DNA of 64,000 nt from Corynebacterium sp. NML140438. GTDB lineage: Bacteria; Actinomycetota; Actinomycetes; Mycobacteriales; Mycobacteriaceae. The position numbers and the translations under genes are program-made. This document shows, one piece after another, positions 28,763-37,679 of the stretch. Where the stretch lies: NCBI RefSeq assembly GCF_001875725.1, contig NZ_MLCQ01000018.1, positions 1 to 64,000 on the forward strand, in the 5' to 3' direction. Numbering within the stretch: position 1 is the first letter of the stretch; each line of letters begins with the position of its first letter. Under the pieces are notes generated by a model that saw only the letters and a list, made by a program, of their open reading frames with translations, did not search any database and was not told where the DNA came from.

Positions 28763-29995
28763 CTAAAACAGCATCACTGGGACACGCGCAGGGGCGTCGG
28801 TTCCGGGGGCAAGGACAGCGATTCCATCGACCGCAGGCAAGGAAGCGACGAATCCAGAGCCTCCATGCCCTCCGGCGAACGCTTCAGCGCGGACCGCTCC
28901 GCGTTCGGCGCGAAGGCACACAGGCACAAAGACATGCCGCTCAGCACGCGGGGCAGGGAAGTGCGTATCGACGTCCGCCATCACCGTAGCGCGTTCGTCC
29001 ACGGTGCAGCGTGTGTTGTCTCCAGCGCTCGCGCGCAGCAGCGGGATCGCGTACAACGCGCACGAGACAAACGCGGCAACAGGGTTGCCTGGTAGGCAGA
29101 TGAACGCAGCGCCAGACCAACGGCCCACGCCTTGCGGGCTTCCGGGGCGCTGGGCCACGTGCCCGAACCACATGTCTGGATCGGATTCCGTGATGGCGCG
29201 GACCACGTCGTACGCGCCCGCGCTGACGCCGCCTGTGGTGACCACGATGTCCGCTTGCTCCGCGGCCCGCTGTAGCAGGGCTTCGGTCGAGTCCGTGTCG
29301 TCGTCAGCGTGCATCGTGATCACATTGGCGTAGCCGCTTTCGCGCAGCAGTGTTGCCACCATTGGCAGGTTTGAATCTGGAATCTGCGCACCGTGAATGT
29401 CGCCCGGCCAAGCGACGAGCTCGTCGCCGGTAGAGACCACAGTGACAGTCGGGCGCTCGAACACATCCACTGTGCGCACTCCTGTTGCGACGAGTGCGGC
29501 GAGCGTACCTGCATCAATCCGGGTCCCTTTGCGAGCAACCACGTCACCGATACCAACATTCTCACCCGCGTGACGAATGTGGGATCGCCCAAGGTCTGCG
29601 GTATGAATTTGCACTTCGTTGGGCAGCGGATGAGGACCTCGGGGGATGTTTGTCTGCTCGACCGGAACGATATGGAGGCCTTCTTGCGGAGGCACCGGTG
29701 CGCCGGTCATGATGCGGACCGCGTGGCCGGGTGGGCAGTTGATCGCCTCATGTCCGGCGGGAATTTCACCAGCTACAGGCAGCACCCAAGGCCCCTCGCC
29801 GCAAAGGTCCGTCTCGTGAGCTACGAAGCCGTCGACCGCCGAGTTTGAAAAAGGCGGAACCGGAAACCTCGCGACTACATCTGCTGCAAGTACCTGGCCT
29901 GCGCAGTCGCTTAATGGCACGTCGCGTTGGATGCGGGGGCGCGCCATCGCTAAGACGCGCGTCAGATGATCATCGATAGAAGGAAGAGTACCCAT
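28763..29995 (-). CDS. moeA: Molybdopterin molybdenumtransferase MoeA (copy 2)
   Basis: A 410-residue MoeA-family protein, paralogous to the one at 14374-15543. Motifs are PPFSNSAVDGFV, GAPVPPQEGLHIVPVEQ, IPDSNLPMV, VTTGGVSAGAYD and CLPGNPVAAFVS. The sequence differs from copy 1 nearly throughout, which points to an old duplication or separate origin. It lies six bases after moaA. Having two MoeA proteins is common in actinobacteria; one may serve a different cofactor form or metal. Confidence 0.93.
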   Translation of the reverse strand: MGTLPSIDDHLTRVLAMARPRIQRDVPLSDCAGQVLAADVVARFPVPPFSNSAVDGFVAHETDLCGEGPWVLPVAGEIPAGHEAINCPPGHAVRIMTGAPVPPQEGLHIVPVEQTNIPRGPHPLPNEVQIHTADLGRSHIRHAGENVGIGDVVARKGTRIDAGTLAALVATGVRTVDVFERPTVTVVSTGDELVAWPGDIHGAQIPDSNLPMVATLLRESGYANVITMHADDDTDSTEALLQRAAEQADIVVTTGGVSAGAYDVVRAITESDPDMWFGHVAQRPGSPQGVGRWSGAAFICLPGNPVAAFVSCALYAIPLLRASAGDNTRCTVDERATVMADVDTHFPAPRAERHVFVPVCLRAERGAVRAEAFAGGHGGSGFVASLPAVDGIAVLAPGTDAPARVPVMLF

Positions 29996-30001
29996 TAGTT
30001 G

Positions 30002-31120
30002 CTAACCACCAATTTCGCTCATGAGGCGCTCCGGTTGCAGGAAGCCCTCGTCATCAATGCCGTGTCCGGGTTTCTTCAGCCACATCGCCTTGGACCAGAG
30101 GTCTGCCAACTCCGCATCGGAAGCGCCAGCTCGCATGACATCTCGAAGTGAGACCTCGTCAGCCGCCTTTGAAAACAGGCACGACCGGATGGAGCCGTCG
30201 GTTGTCAGACGGGTTCGGTCACACGCCCCGCAGAAGGGGTGCGTCACCGATGCAATAATCCCAAGCTTGCCTTTGTGGGTGCCGTCGGAGATATCCCACA
30301 ATGCAGCAGGGGCGGAACCCCGTGGCTCCACAGCAGGCGAAAGGGTGAAATCTTCGCGGAGCCGCTCAACCAAATCATGGGCGGTGACCATGTCGGCTCG
30401 CTTCCACTGCTCGCGAGGGCCAAGTGGCATTTGCTCAATGAAGCGCAACTGCAGTCCGCGCTCTAGCGCGAAGCGCACAAGATCCGTGACACCGTCTTTG
30501 TTCACGCCAGGCATGACCACGGCGTTTACCTTTACCGGGTGGAGGCCAACCTCCACCGCGGCGTCGATGCCTGCGAAGACATCGTCAATCCGATCACGCC
30601 GTGTGAGTTGCGCGTAGAGCTCCCGATCCGTCGTATCAAGAGAAACGTTGACGCGGTCGAGGCCGGCGTCGACAAGCGATTGCGCGCGATGGGCAAGGCC
30701 TAGCGCATTCGTGGTTACTGCCGTTGAAGGAGCAACTCCTTCATCGGTCCGCATTGCCTTTGTCTCGCTGATGATGTGCTCAAGCGAGCGGCGTAAGAGA
30801 GGCTCACCCCCTGTGAAACGGACCTGCCGAATGCCCAGCCGCTCTACCGCGAGCCGGATCAGGCGGATCGTCTCTTCATCCGTCAGCGCCTCTTCCGTCG
30901 GCATCCACTCGAGGCCCTCCGCCGGCATGCAGTATGTACAGCGCAGGTTGCAGCGGTCGGTGAGACTGACCCTGAGGTCTCGCGCCGTGCGCCCAAAACG
31001 ATCGTCGAGCGTGCGCGGCGCAGGCTGCTCGCCAGGGTCCAGGCTGGCGTTTGGCGCGAGAGGTCCGTCGGAGTCAGCGCGGGGCGCTAACGGCGACGCA
31101 AGCGGAAGATGAATGGGCAT
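30002..31120 (-). CDS. moaA: GTP 3',8-cyclase MoaA
   Basis: A 372-residue radical-SAM enzyme for the first step of molybdenum cofactor synthesis. The N-terminal cluster motif is CNLRCTYC (Cys57, 61, 64). The C-terminal cluster motif is FCGACDRTRLTTDGSIRSCLF-like, and the chain ends in the functionally needed Gly-Gly. The first 40 residues are a Pro/Ala-rich extension. It is the first gene of moaA-moeA2-moaC-mobA. Confidence 0.96.
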   Translation of the reverse strand: MPIHLPLASPLAPRADSDGPLAPNASLDPGEQPAPRTLDDRFGRTARDLRVSLTDRCNLRCTYCMPAEGLEWMPTEEALTDEETIRLIRLAVERLGIRQVRFTGGEPLLRRSLEHIISETKAMRTDEGVAPSTAVTTNALGLAHRAQSLVDAGLDRVNVSLDTTDRELYAQLTRRDRIDDVFAGIDAAVEVGLHPVKVNAVVMPGVNKDGVTDLVRFALERGLQLRFIEQMPLGPREQWKRADMVTAHDLVERLREDFTLSPAVEPRGSAPAALWDISDGTHKGKLGIIASVTHPFCGACDRTRLTTDGSIRSCLFSKAADEVSLRDVMRAGASDAELADLWSKAMWLKKPGHGIDDEGFLQPERLMSEIGG

Positions 31121-31130
31121 AGTGCTGTCA

Positions 31131-31158
31131 ATAATAAGTAGGAAACGTGCAAGGTCAA
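31131..31158 (-). promoter_or_regulatory. Promoter of moaA-moeA2-moaC-mobA
   Basis: On the minus strand TTGACC (31153-31158) and TATTAT (31131-31136) are 16 bases apart, an almost ideal vegetative promoter. Only ten bases lie between the -10 box and the moaA ATG, so the mRNA would have a very short leader or none. Confidence 0.65.
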
Positions 31159-31182
31159 GAATTAGTAGCGGAAAACCCGTAT

Positions 31183-32925
31183 TTATTGTTCGGGCTCTTG
31201 CCTCTTTCTTCCACGGTTGCCCGGTCCGGGTAAGGCAATGATTTCGTAGTCGCCATTGGCCAGGTGCTTCCGCAGGTCCTTCTTGTCGAACTTGCCCACC
31301 GATGTTTTGTCAATGACATCGACGAACGTCCAATACTCAGGGGCCATCCACGTTGGCAACACATCGGCCAGACTCTTGCGCAGCTGCGCAGCTGTCTCAG
31401 CGGTGCGGGGAATATCGTCCAGCAGCACGGTAATCGCCAGCGGACGCTCGCCCCACTGCCGGTCGGGGAATCCAATCACCGCGCACTCGATGACATCCTC
31501 TGCTTCCATGATGAGGTTTTCTACCTGCGCGGAGTAAATCCATTCGCCGCCAGAGCGGATGACGTCGCGGGCACGGTCGTACAAGGTCATATACCCATCG
31601 GCGGTGACGGTGCCCACATCTCCCGTGCGCAGCCAACCATCTGTAGTGAAGTGGTGGCGGGCATCGTTAATCTCCTTGCCACGGAACGTCGAGGCGAGCT
31701 CACCCTTTTCCTGGGTCGGCGAGTGGTAGTAGCCGCTTGCAACCAAGTTGCCGCGCACTTGAATCTCGCCCTGTGAAAGATCTGTCGACGCCATCACCTC
31801 GCCATCGTTGACCACCCGGTACTCAAGCCACGGCACAAAACGTCCCTGCGACACCCGGTACGCCTGGCGCGCTTCGCCCGATGCGCCGGACGGTGGGCGC
31901 GCCACCGTGCCCACCGTCGACGTTTCCGTCATGCCCCAAACGTGGATGACGTCGACGCCGTAGCGCTCTTCCCACACCTTGATCAACGCTGGCGGAGCAG
32001 GGGAGCCGCCGACAAAAATCTCCTGCAAACTCATACGCTCTGGCGGCGTATGCAGGTAATGCACCATCAGCTGGATCCACAGGGTAGGCACTCCATGCGC
32101 CACGCGCGGATGCGTTGAGGCAATGATTGTTGCAAGCGTCGGAGCGGAAACATCAGCGCCGGGCAGCACCAACGGAGCACCAGTTAAAAACGCTGCGAAT
32201 GGCACGCCCCAGCTCAACACGTGATAAATGGGGATGCAACACAGAAACGATTCGCCGTGCGTAATCGCCAGGGAGTCGGTAGAACGAAGCGTCATCGCCT
32301 CTAACCAGAGGGAGCGATGCGAGTAGGCCACGCCCTTCGGGGCCCCTGTTGTCGCAGTGGAATACACGAGCGCGGCGGCGGTATTCTCAGGCTGCTCCGG
32401 CCACAGGTAGCGGGTAGATTGGCCGTCGAGAAGTTGCTCGTAGCTGTGCACTTGAGCTGTGCCCATTGACAGCCCTAGTATGTCCTCGCCGAGCAACGCA
32501 CCCGTAAAAACGACGTGCTCTACCAACGGGCAGAGCTCCATGACCCGAGAAAGCTTCTCTGCCAGACGAGGATCCGCCACGATCACCTTCGCCTCCGAGT
32601 GGTTTACCACATACGCGATTTGATCTGGCATCAGCTGTATATTCAGTGGGGTAAAGACGGCGCCTTTTGCGGCGGTACCGAACATCACCTCAATATGCTC
32701 GGAGCAGTTGAACATGAATGTTGCCACGCGCTGGTCGGCGTCAATACCAAGCAGGATCTCGGCTGCGTTGGCAAAAGCGCTGGCTCGCGCGCCAATGTCC
32801 GCGAACGTGCATTCTTCAGCACCCGTGAGGCCCCACGTCGTACACTTCGTCGAAGCGTGGGCGGTACGCCCATACTCCAAAATGCGACCGACGGAAAACG
32901 GCACTTCCTGCATGGTTGAAAGCAT
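31183..32925 (-). CDS. AMP-forming acyl-CoA synthetase (fatty acid-CoA ligase family)
   Basis: A 580-residue adenylate-forming enzyme of the FadD type, expected to activate a fatty acid to its CoA thioester. The ATP loop reads YSTATTGAPKGV where the family usually has YTSGTTGxPKGV. Other motifs are IHVWGMTETSTVG, DGWLRTGDVGTV and, near the C-terminus, the catalytic-lysine region TSVGKFDKKDLR. The acyl substrate is unknown. The ATG follows a -10 box TAAAGT with only six bases between, so the mRNA is probably leaderless. The gene stands alone between moaA and rho. Confidence 0.88.
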   Translation of the reverse strand: MLSTMQEVPFSVGRILEYGRTAHASTKCTTWGLTGAEECTFADIGARASAFANAAEILLGIDADQRVATFMFNCSEHIEVMFGTAAKGAVFTPLNIQLMPDQIAYVVNHSEAKVIVADPRLAEKLSRVMELCPLVEHVVFTGALLGEDILGLSMGTAQVHSYEQLLDGQSTRYLWPEQPENTAAALVYSTATTGAPKGVAYSHRSLWLEAMTLRSTDSLAITHGESFLCCIPIYHVLSWGVPFAAFLTGAPLVLPGADVSAPTLATIIASTHPRVAHGVPTLWIQLMVHYLHTPPERMSLQEIFVGGSPAPPALIKVWEERYGVDVIHVWGMTETSTVGTVARPPSGASGEARQAYRVSQGRFVPWLEYRVVNDGEVMASTDLSQGEIQVRGNLVASGYYHSPTQEKGELASTFRGKEINDARHHFTTDGWLRTGDVGTVTADGYMTLYDRARDVIRSGGEWIYSAQVENLIMEAEDVIECAVIGFPDRQWGERPLAITVLLDDIPRTAETAAQLRKSLADVLPTWMAPEYWTFVDVIDKTSVGKFDKKDLRKHLANGDYEIIALPGPGNRGRKRQEPEQ

Positions 32926-32931
32926 GGCACC

Positions 32932-32937
32932 ACTTTA
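32932..32937 (-). promoter_or_regulatory. -10 box of the acyl-CoA synthetase gene (leaderless)
   Basis: TAAAGT on the minus strand ends six bases before the ATG. This spacing would put transcription start at or next to the start codon. Confidence 0.5.
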
Positions 32938-33229
32938 GCGTGAATCGCACACCTACAGCCCAAACATGGGTTACAATACTGGGCGGATCACGCGCGTCGC
33001 ACAAGGTTGGTCGCGCACCCAGTCTCACCGATCCGCTTCCTCCTTTTTGCAATCTACGTGCAGTGGCGTAGTTTTATTACATGGTTTTCACTGACCATGG
33101 GGGAGCGCGCAGGCAGTTCAGTTACTGCTAATGAACTTGCAGCGCACAGTGAACGTAACGACACAATGCACACGAAAGCTTCGAATCAGTGTTCACTCTC
33201 TTTGCTGGCGAAGTGACGAAAGGACATCC
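32938..33229 (+). promoter_or_regulatory. rho promoter and long leader
   Basis: A -10 box TACAAT (32972-32977) lies about 250 bases before the rho start, giving a long untranslated leader. The leader is rich in C and poor in strong hairpins early on (GCACCCAGTCTCACCGATCC), then contains a small open frame at 33166-33216. Rho controls its own gene by premature termination in several bacteria; a C-rich, weakly structured leader would suit that. No riboswitch family is recognised. Confidence 0.4.
33166..33216 (+). CDS. Possible 16-codon leader peptide before rho
   Basis: An ATG opens a short frame (MHTKASNQCSLSLLAK) that stops 13 bases before the rho GTG. It has no good ribosome site. If translated it could couple leader translation to Rho-dependent control of rho; it may equally be chance. 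Confidence 0.2.
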   Translation: MHTKASNQCSLSLLAK

Positions 33230-35056
33230 GTGACAGATACGGGAAACGCAGCAGGAACCGACCTTCAGGCACTGAAGATTCCTGAACTGCGCAAACTTGC
33301 CGCCGAAAAAGGACTTAAAGGTGTCTCCGGTCTACGAAAGGGCGAGCTCATCCAGGCCATTACGACCGGTACGGTCCCTGGTAAGACCCCTGCGAAGGCT
33401 GCAGAAGAGGAATCGCACAGCGACAACCGCCGTCGCGCAACTCGCAAGGCTGCTGACCCCGCTGAAAACAGTGAGGCAAAGGGTGATAAGTCGGGCGACG
33501 AAGAAAAGGCGAACGAGCAGCAGTCCGGGCAGCACGAGGGGCGCTACGAGTCCAGGTCTGCAGCACGCCGCGCTCGTCGGAACCGCGCAAAACACAACCA
33601 CGAGGCCCACGAGCCCCATGAGTCTGACGCGGAGCAGAAGCGTTCGAATGAAGAGAAGAACGACAAGCACGATAACGACTCGTCCGTTGAGAAGTCTGAC
33701 AACAACAATGACAGCAATGGCAACGGTGGCCGTGGCCGTAACCAGCGCAACGACCGTGGAGGTCGCAACAACCGTGACCACGACGAAGACGGAGGGGGGC
33801 GTCGTGGCCGCCGCGGTCGTCGTGGACGCCGCGGTAGGGACAACAACCGTGACCAGCAGGACAACCAGAACATTCCACCAGAGGAGCTGCAGGAAGTAGC
33901 AGGTATTGTCGATGTCATCGACAACAACGCTGCGTTCATCCGCACCACTGGTTATCGCCAGAGCAGCGCAGACGTGTATGTGAACAATCGCCTCGTTCGG
34001 GCGAACGGTTTGCGTTCTGGTGACGCGGTGATCGGCCAGGTTCGCGCGAATGGGCAGGGGCACCAGCATGGCTCTGGCCGTAACCGCCAGCGCTACAACC
34101 AGCTGGTTCGTGTTGATTCCGTCAACGGTATGACGCCGGAGGACGCGAAGCAGCGCAAGCAGTTCCACAAGTTGACTCCGCTGTACCCAAACAAGCGCCT
34201 GCGCCTGGAGACGGAGCCAAATATCCTGACCACTCGTGTCATCGACCTGGTCATGCCGATCGGTAAGGGACAGCGCGCGTTGATCGTCTCGCCTCCAAAG
34301 GCTGGTAAGACGACGATCTTGCAGAACATTGCGAACGCCATCGCGAAGAACAACCCAGAGTGCTACCTGATGGTCGTCCTCGTTGACGAGCGTCCCGAGG
34401 AAGTCACGGACATGCAGCGCAGCGTGAAGGGAGAAGTTATCGCCTCGACCTTCGACCGTCCGCCATCAGAGCACACCGCTGTTGCGGAGCTCGCCATTGA
34501 ACGGGCAAAGCGCCTCGTGGAGATGGGACAGGACGTCGTCGTTCTCCTCGACTCCATTACGCGTTTAGGCCGTGCGTATAACAACTCCTCACCAGCGTCT
34601 GGTCGCATCCTGTCCGGTGGTGTTGACTCCAACGCGCTGTACCCGCCGAAGCGCTTCCTAGGCGCCGCCCGCAATATCGAAGAGGGCGGCTCGCTCACAA
34701 TCATCGCCACGGCGATGGTGGAGACCGGTTCCGCTGGTGACACCGTGATCTTCGAGGAATTCAAGGGCACTGGTAACGCCGAGCTGAAACTTGACCGCAA
34801 GATCGCGGAGCGCAGAGTCTTCCCAGCTGTCGACGTCAACCCATCCGGCACCCGCAAGGATGAACTGCTAATGGGGCCGGACGAGGCACGTGTCATGCAC
34901 AAGCTTCGCCGCATCCTGTCGGCGCTTGACCCGCAGCAATCCATTGACATGCTGATCAAGCAGCTGAAGAAGACGAAGAGCAACGGCGAGTTCCTGATGG
35001 GCGTCGCCAACTCGGCACCAATGGTGGCTGACCAAGACGCAGAGGAGTACATCTAA
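33230..35056 (+). CDS. rho: Transcription termination factor Rho
   Basis: A 608-residue hexameric RNA helicase that ends transcription. The N-terminal Rho-N helix bundle ([17 protein letters not shown]) is followed by a long charged, disordered insertion at about residues 60-215. The insertion is rich in Asp, Glu, Arg and Asn and contains repeated GRRGRR. The RNA-binding cold-shock-like domain and the ATPase domain come next (Walker [12 protein letters not shown] near residue 355, Walker B region [16 protein letters not shown]). The insertion is typical of actinobacterial Rho. The GTG start has GAAAGGA five bases upstream; an in-frame ATG at 33131 lacks a ribosome site. The stop overlaps prfA (TAATG). 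Confidence 0.97.
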   Translation: MTDTGNAAGTDLQALKIPELRKLAAEKGLKGVSGLRKGELIQAITTGTVPGKTPAKAAEEESHSDNRRRATRKAADPAENSEAKGDKSGDEEKANEQQSGQHEGRYESRSAARRARRNRAKHNHEAHEPHESDAEQKRSNEEKNDKHDNDSSVEKSDNNNDSNGNGGRGRNQRNDRGGRNNRDHDEDGGGRRGRRGRRGRRGRDNNRDQQDNQNIPPEELQEVAGIVDVIDNNAAFIRTTGYRQSSADVYVNNRLVRANGLRSGDAVIGQVRANGQGHQHGSGRNRQRYNQLVRVDSVNGMTPEDAKQRKQFHKLTPLYPNKRLRLETEPNILTTRVIDLVMPIGKGQRALIVSPPKAGKTTILQNIANAIAKNNPECYLMVVLVDERPEEVTDMQRSVKGEVIASTFDRPPSEHTAVAELAIERAKRLVEMGQDVVVLLDSITRLGRAYNNSSPASGRILSGGVDSNALYPPKRFLGAARNIEEGGSLTIIATAMVETGSAGDTVIFEEFKGTGNAELKLDRKIAERRVFPAVDVNPSGTRKDELLMGPDEARVMHKLRRILSALDPQQSIDMLIKQLKKTKSNGEFLMGVANSAPMVADQDAEEYI

Positions 35057-36129
35057 TGGCTGGCGAAGTTTCGCTTGTCGACGACTACGTCGCCGAATAC
35101 GAGGGCATCCAGGCTCAGATGGGTGACCCGGACATCGCGGGTGACCAAGAGAGGTTCCGGAAACTCTCGAAGCGCTACGCTGAACTACAGCCAATTATCA
35201 AGGTCAATGACGCGCTGAACCAGGCGCGTGAGGACCATGAGGCTGCAGCGGAGATGGCGTACGAAGACAAAGAGTTCGCCGAAGAAGCTGAGCGTCTTGC
35301 GAAGGAAATCGTCGCGCTTGAGGAAGAGCTCGCGGACTTGCTCGCGCCACGCGACGAGCACGACGGTGATGACATCATTATGGAGCTCAAAGCTGGCGCT
35401 GGCGGAGAAGAGGCGGCACTGTTCGCTGGGGACCTCGCCCGCATGTACCAAAAGTACTGCGAGAAACACGGCTTGACCTGGGAAGTGCTTGACCTTTCCG
35501 AGTCCGATCTTGGCGGTGTGAAAGACATGACTGTCGCAGTGAAGGCGAAGACACCGTCTCGCGATGGTGCGTGGTCCAAGTTGAAGTTCGAGGGCGGCGT
35601 GCACCGCGTGCAGCGTGTGCCGGTCACCGAGTCACAGGGCCGCATTCAGACATCTGCTGCGGGTGTCTATGTGTTCCCGGAGCCGGACGAAGTGGCGTCG
35701 GTAAACATCGATGAGAAAGACATCCGCGTCGATGTCTACCGGTCCTCCGGTAAGGGAGGCCAGGGCGTGAACACCACTGACTCCGCAGTGCGCATTACGC
35801 ACCTGCCGACGAACATCGTGGTGACCTGCCAGAACGAGCGCTCGCAGATTCAGAACCGCGCCCGCGCAATGCAGGTGTTGCAAGCCCGCCTCGACCAGCT
35901 CGAGCGCGAGAAGGCCGAAGCAGAAGCCGCCGAGGGGCGCGCGTCGCAGGTGCGCACCATGGACCGCTCCGAGCGTATTCGGACCTACAACTGGCCCGAG
36001 AATCGTATCTCGGATCACCGCATCAACTACAAGGCGAACAACCTTGACACGGTGCTTGATGGCAACATGGACGATCTGATTACAGCGCTTCAGACGCACG
36101 AGCGGCAGGAACGACTTGAAGCCGAGTAA
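35056..36129 (+). CDS. prfA: Peptide chain release factor 1
   Basis: A 357-residue release factor for UAA and UAG. The peptidyl-transferase motif GGQ is at residues 234-236, and the codon-recognition PxT-type tripeptide is in [10 protein letters not shown]. The gene overlaps rho by the shared A of TAATG. PrmC, encoded directly after it, methylates the GGQ glutamine. Confidence 0.97.
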   Translation: MAGEVSLVDDYVAEYEGIQAQMGDPDIAGDQERFRKLSKRYAELQPIIKVNDALNQAREDHEAAAEMAYEDKEFAEEAERLAKEIVALEEELADLLAPRDEHDGDDIIMELKAGAGGEEAALFAGDLARMYQKYCEKHGLTWEVLDLSESDLGGVKDMTVAVKAKTPSRDGAWSKLKFEGGVHRVQRVPVTESQGRIQTSAAGVYVFPEPDEVASVNIDEKDIRVDVYRSSGKGGQGVNTTDSAVRITHLPTNIVVTCQNERSQIQNRARAMQVLQARLDQLEREKAEAEAAEGRASQVRTMDRSERIRTYNWPENRISDHRINYKANNLDTVLDGNMDDLITALQTHERQERLEAE

Positions 36130-36982
36130 ACACCCCGCTCAACAGGTCATCGCCCGTGGCGCGCAGAAGCTTGCGGCCGCGGGCGTTGCCACGCCAACAG
36201 TCGACGCGAGACTCATCGCAGCCTGGCTACTCGACGAAACCCCGATGAACGTGCTGTTCCTTGACGTCGACCAGGAATTTGAAGCGGCGTTTGAGGCAGC
36301 GATTCAGCGACGTGCATCGCGCGAACCCCTCCAACACATCGTTGGGTCCGCACCGTTTGGTCCTCTCACGCTGCGTGTCGGCCCGGGCGTGTTTATCCCG
36401 CGTCCAGAGACCGAAGTTCTCGCCGACTGGGCTGTACAAACGTTGCGAACGTCCCACTTTGCGCAGCCCCCTACGGTCGTGGACTTGGGGACTGGCTCGG
36501 GCGCACTTGCGCTGTATATCGCTCACGCTCTACCGCAGGCGCGAGTGATCGCAGTAGAACGGTCCGAGACCGCGCGTGAATACGCGCAGTGCAACAACGA
36601 AGCGGTGGGGGCGAACGTTCAGATCATCGCCGGTGACATGACAGACCCGAACCTGCTCCCGGAATTGCGTGGCCGCGTGGATATGGTCGTGAGTAATCCG
36701 CCCTACGTGCCGAATACCGACGGGTTGGACCCGGAAGTCTACGTCGACCCTGCTGAGGCTGTCTTCTCTGGAGATGACGGTATGGATGCGATCCGTGGGC
36801 TCGTGCCGGTAGCTGCCACCCTTCTTAAGCCCGGGGGAGTGTTTGCGGTCGAGCACGACGACGCAACCTCTGATCTGACCGTCGACGTCGTAGCAGCAAG
36901 TGGCGTATTTGCAAGCATTGAACGGCTACCGGACCTCACCGGAAAACACCGCTTTGTCTGCGCGCGGAAACAGAGCGAGTAA
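36116..36982 (+). CDS. prmC: Release factor glutamine methyltransferase PrmC
   Basis: A 288-residue SAM-dependent methyltransferase that N5-methylates the GGQ glutamine of release factors. The SAM motif is [13 protein letters not shown] and the substrate-glutamine motif is [10 protein letters not shown]. The start is TTG, overlapping the last 14 bases of prfA; AGGAACGAC precedes it. No in-frame ATG occurs until the MNVLFL region, which would remove the N-terminal helical domain. Confidence 0.94.
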   Translation: MKPSKHPAQQVIARGAQKLAAAGVATPTVDARLIAAWLLDETPMNVLFLDVDQEFEAAFEAAIQRRASREPLQHIVGSAPFGPLTLRVGPGVFIPRPETEVLADWAVQTLRTSHFAQPPTVVDLGTGSGALALYIAHALPQARVIAVERSETAREYAQCNNEAVGANVQIIAGDMTDPNLLPELRGRVDMVVSNPPYVPNTDGLDPEVYVDPAEAVFSGDDGMDAIRGLVPVAATLLKPGGVFAVEHDDATSDLTVDVVAASGVFASIERLPDLTGKHRFVCARKQSE

Positions 36983-37019
36983 GCTAGTCCGGTACTGAAC
37001 AAAGAAGACGAGGAGCATT

Positions 37020-37679
37020 ATGGCGAGCAGGGTTTTCCAGTGCCTCGAGCCAGAAGAACGCGAACAAGGACTGCAAGCGGCCGAAGCAGCGGTAAAAGAG
37101 GGGCGTTGTATCGTTCTTCCTACTGACACCGTCTACGGCATCGGGGCGGACGCATTCAACAACCAAGCGGTGGCTACACTATTGGCAACGAAACGCCGTG
37201 GCCCGGATATGCCAGTGCCAGTCTTGGTTGGTTCCTGGACGACTATCCAGGGGCTTGTGCGAGAGTTCACCGATACGGCGAAGACGCTCGTCGAAGCATT
37301 TTGGCCCGGTGGCCTATCAATCGTCGTCCCTGAGGCGCCGAGCCTGCCATGGAACCTTGGGGATACCCGTGGCACTGTGTTGCTTCGGATGCCAAATCAA
37401 CCCTTGGCACTTGAGCTGTTGCAGCGCACCGGGCCGATGGCGGTTTCGTCGGCGAACCTCACCGGCAACCCGCCCGCCCTGAACGCGGCTGCAGCGCGCC
37501 AACAGTTTGGTGACGCCGTGGGCGTGTACCTCGAGGGCGGCCCTGCGGAAGTAGGCACCCCGTCAACGATTATCGATGTCTCCGGCCCCAGCCCCGTCAT
37601 CTTGCGTGAGGGAGCGATCAGTGCCGAGCGCATTGCTCAAGTCCTTAAGCTTGACCCAGAGCAATTGCGGAGGAAATAG
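37020..37679 (+). CDS. Threonylcarbamoyl-AMP synthase (TsaC/Sua5/YrdC family)
   Basis: A 219-residue YrdC-fold protein that makes threonylcarbamoyl-adenylate for the t6A modification of ANN-decoding tRNAs. Motifs are VLPTDTVYGIGADAFN, KRRGPDMPVPVLVG and AVSSANLTGNP. GAGGAGC lies before the ATG. The stop is directly followed by the ATG of the next gene. Confidence 0.93.
   Translation: MASRVFQCLEPEEREQGLQAAEAAVKEGRCIVLPTDTVYGIGADAFNNQAVATLLATKRRGPDMPVPVLVGSWTTIQGLVREFTDTAKTLVEAFWPGGLSIVVPEAPSLPWNLGDTRGTVLLRMPNQPLALELLQRTGPMAVSSANLTGNPPALNAAAARQQFGDAVGVYLEGGPAEVGTPSTIIDVSGPSPVILREGAISAERIAQVLKLDPEQLRRK

Noticed and set aside
33131..33229. In-frame 33-codon N-terminal extension of Rho from ATG 33131
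   Set aside because: No ribosome site, unlike the GTG at 33230, and Rho-N begins right after the GTG.
32980..33229. Known riboswitch in the rho leader
   Set aside because: No recognisable conserved core of any riboswitch class was found by eye.
33720..33850. Repeated GGTCGTCGTGGA-like units taken at first as a tandem repeat or CRISPR
   Set aside because: They encode the GRRGRR part of the Rho insertion; units are short, irregular and have no spacers.
33332..34168. 278-codon frame antisense to rho, very hydrophobic (Val/Thr repeats)
   Set aside because: The hydrophobic pattern is the reverse complement of the Asp/Asn/Arg-rich Rho insertion, not a real membrane protein.
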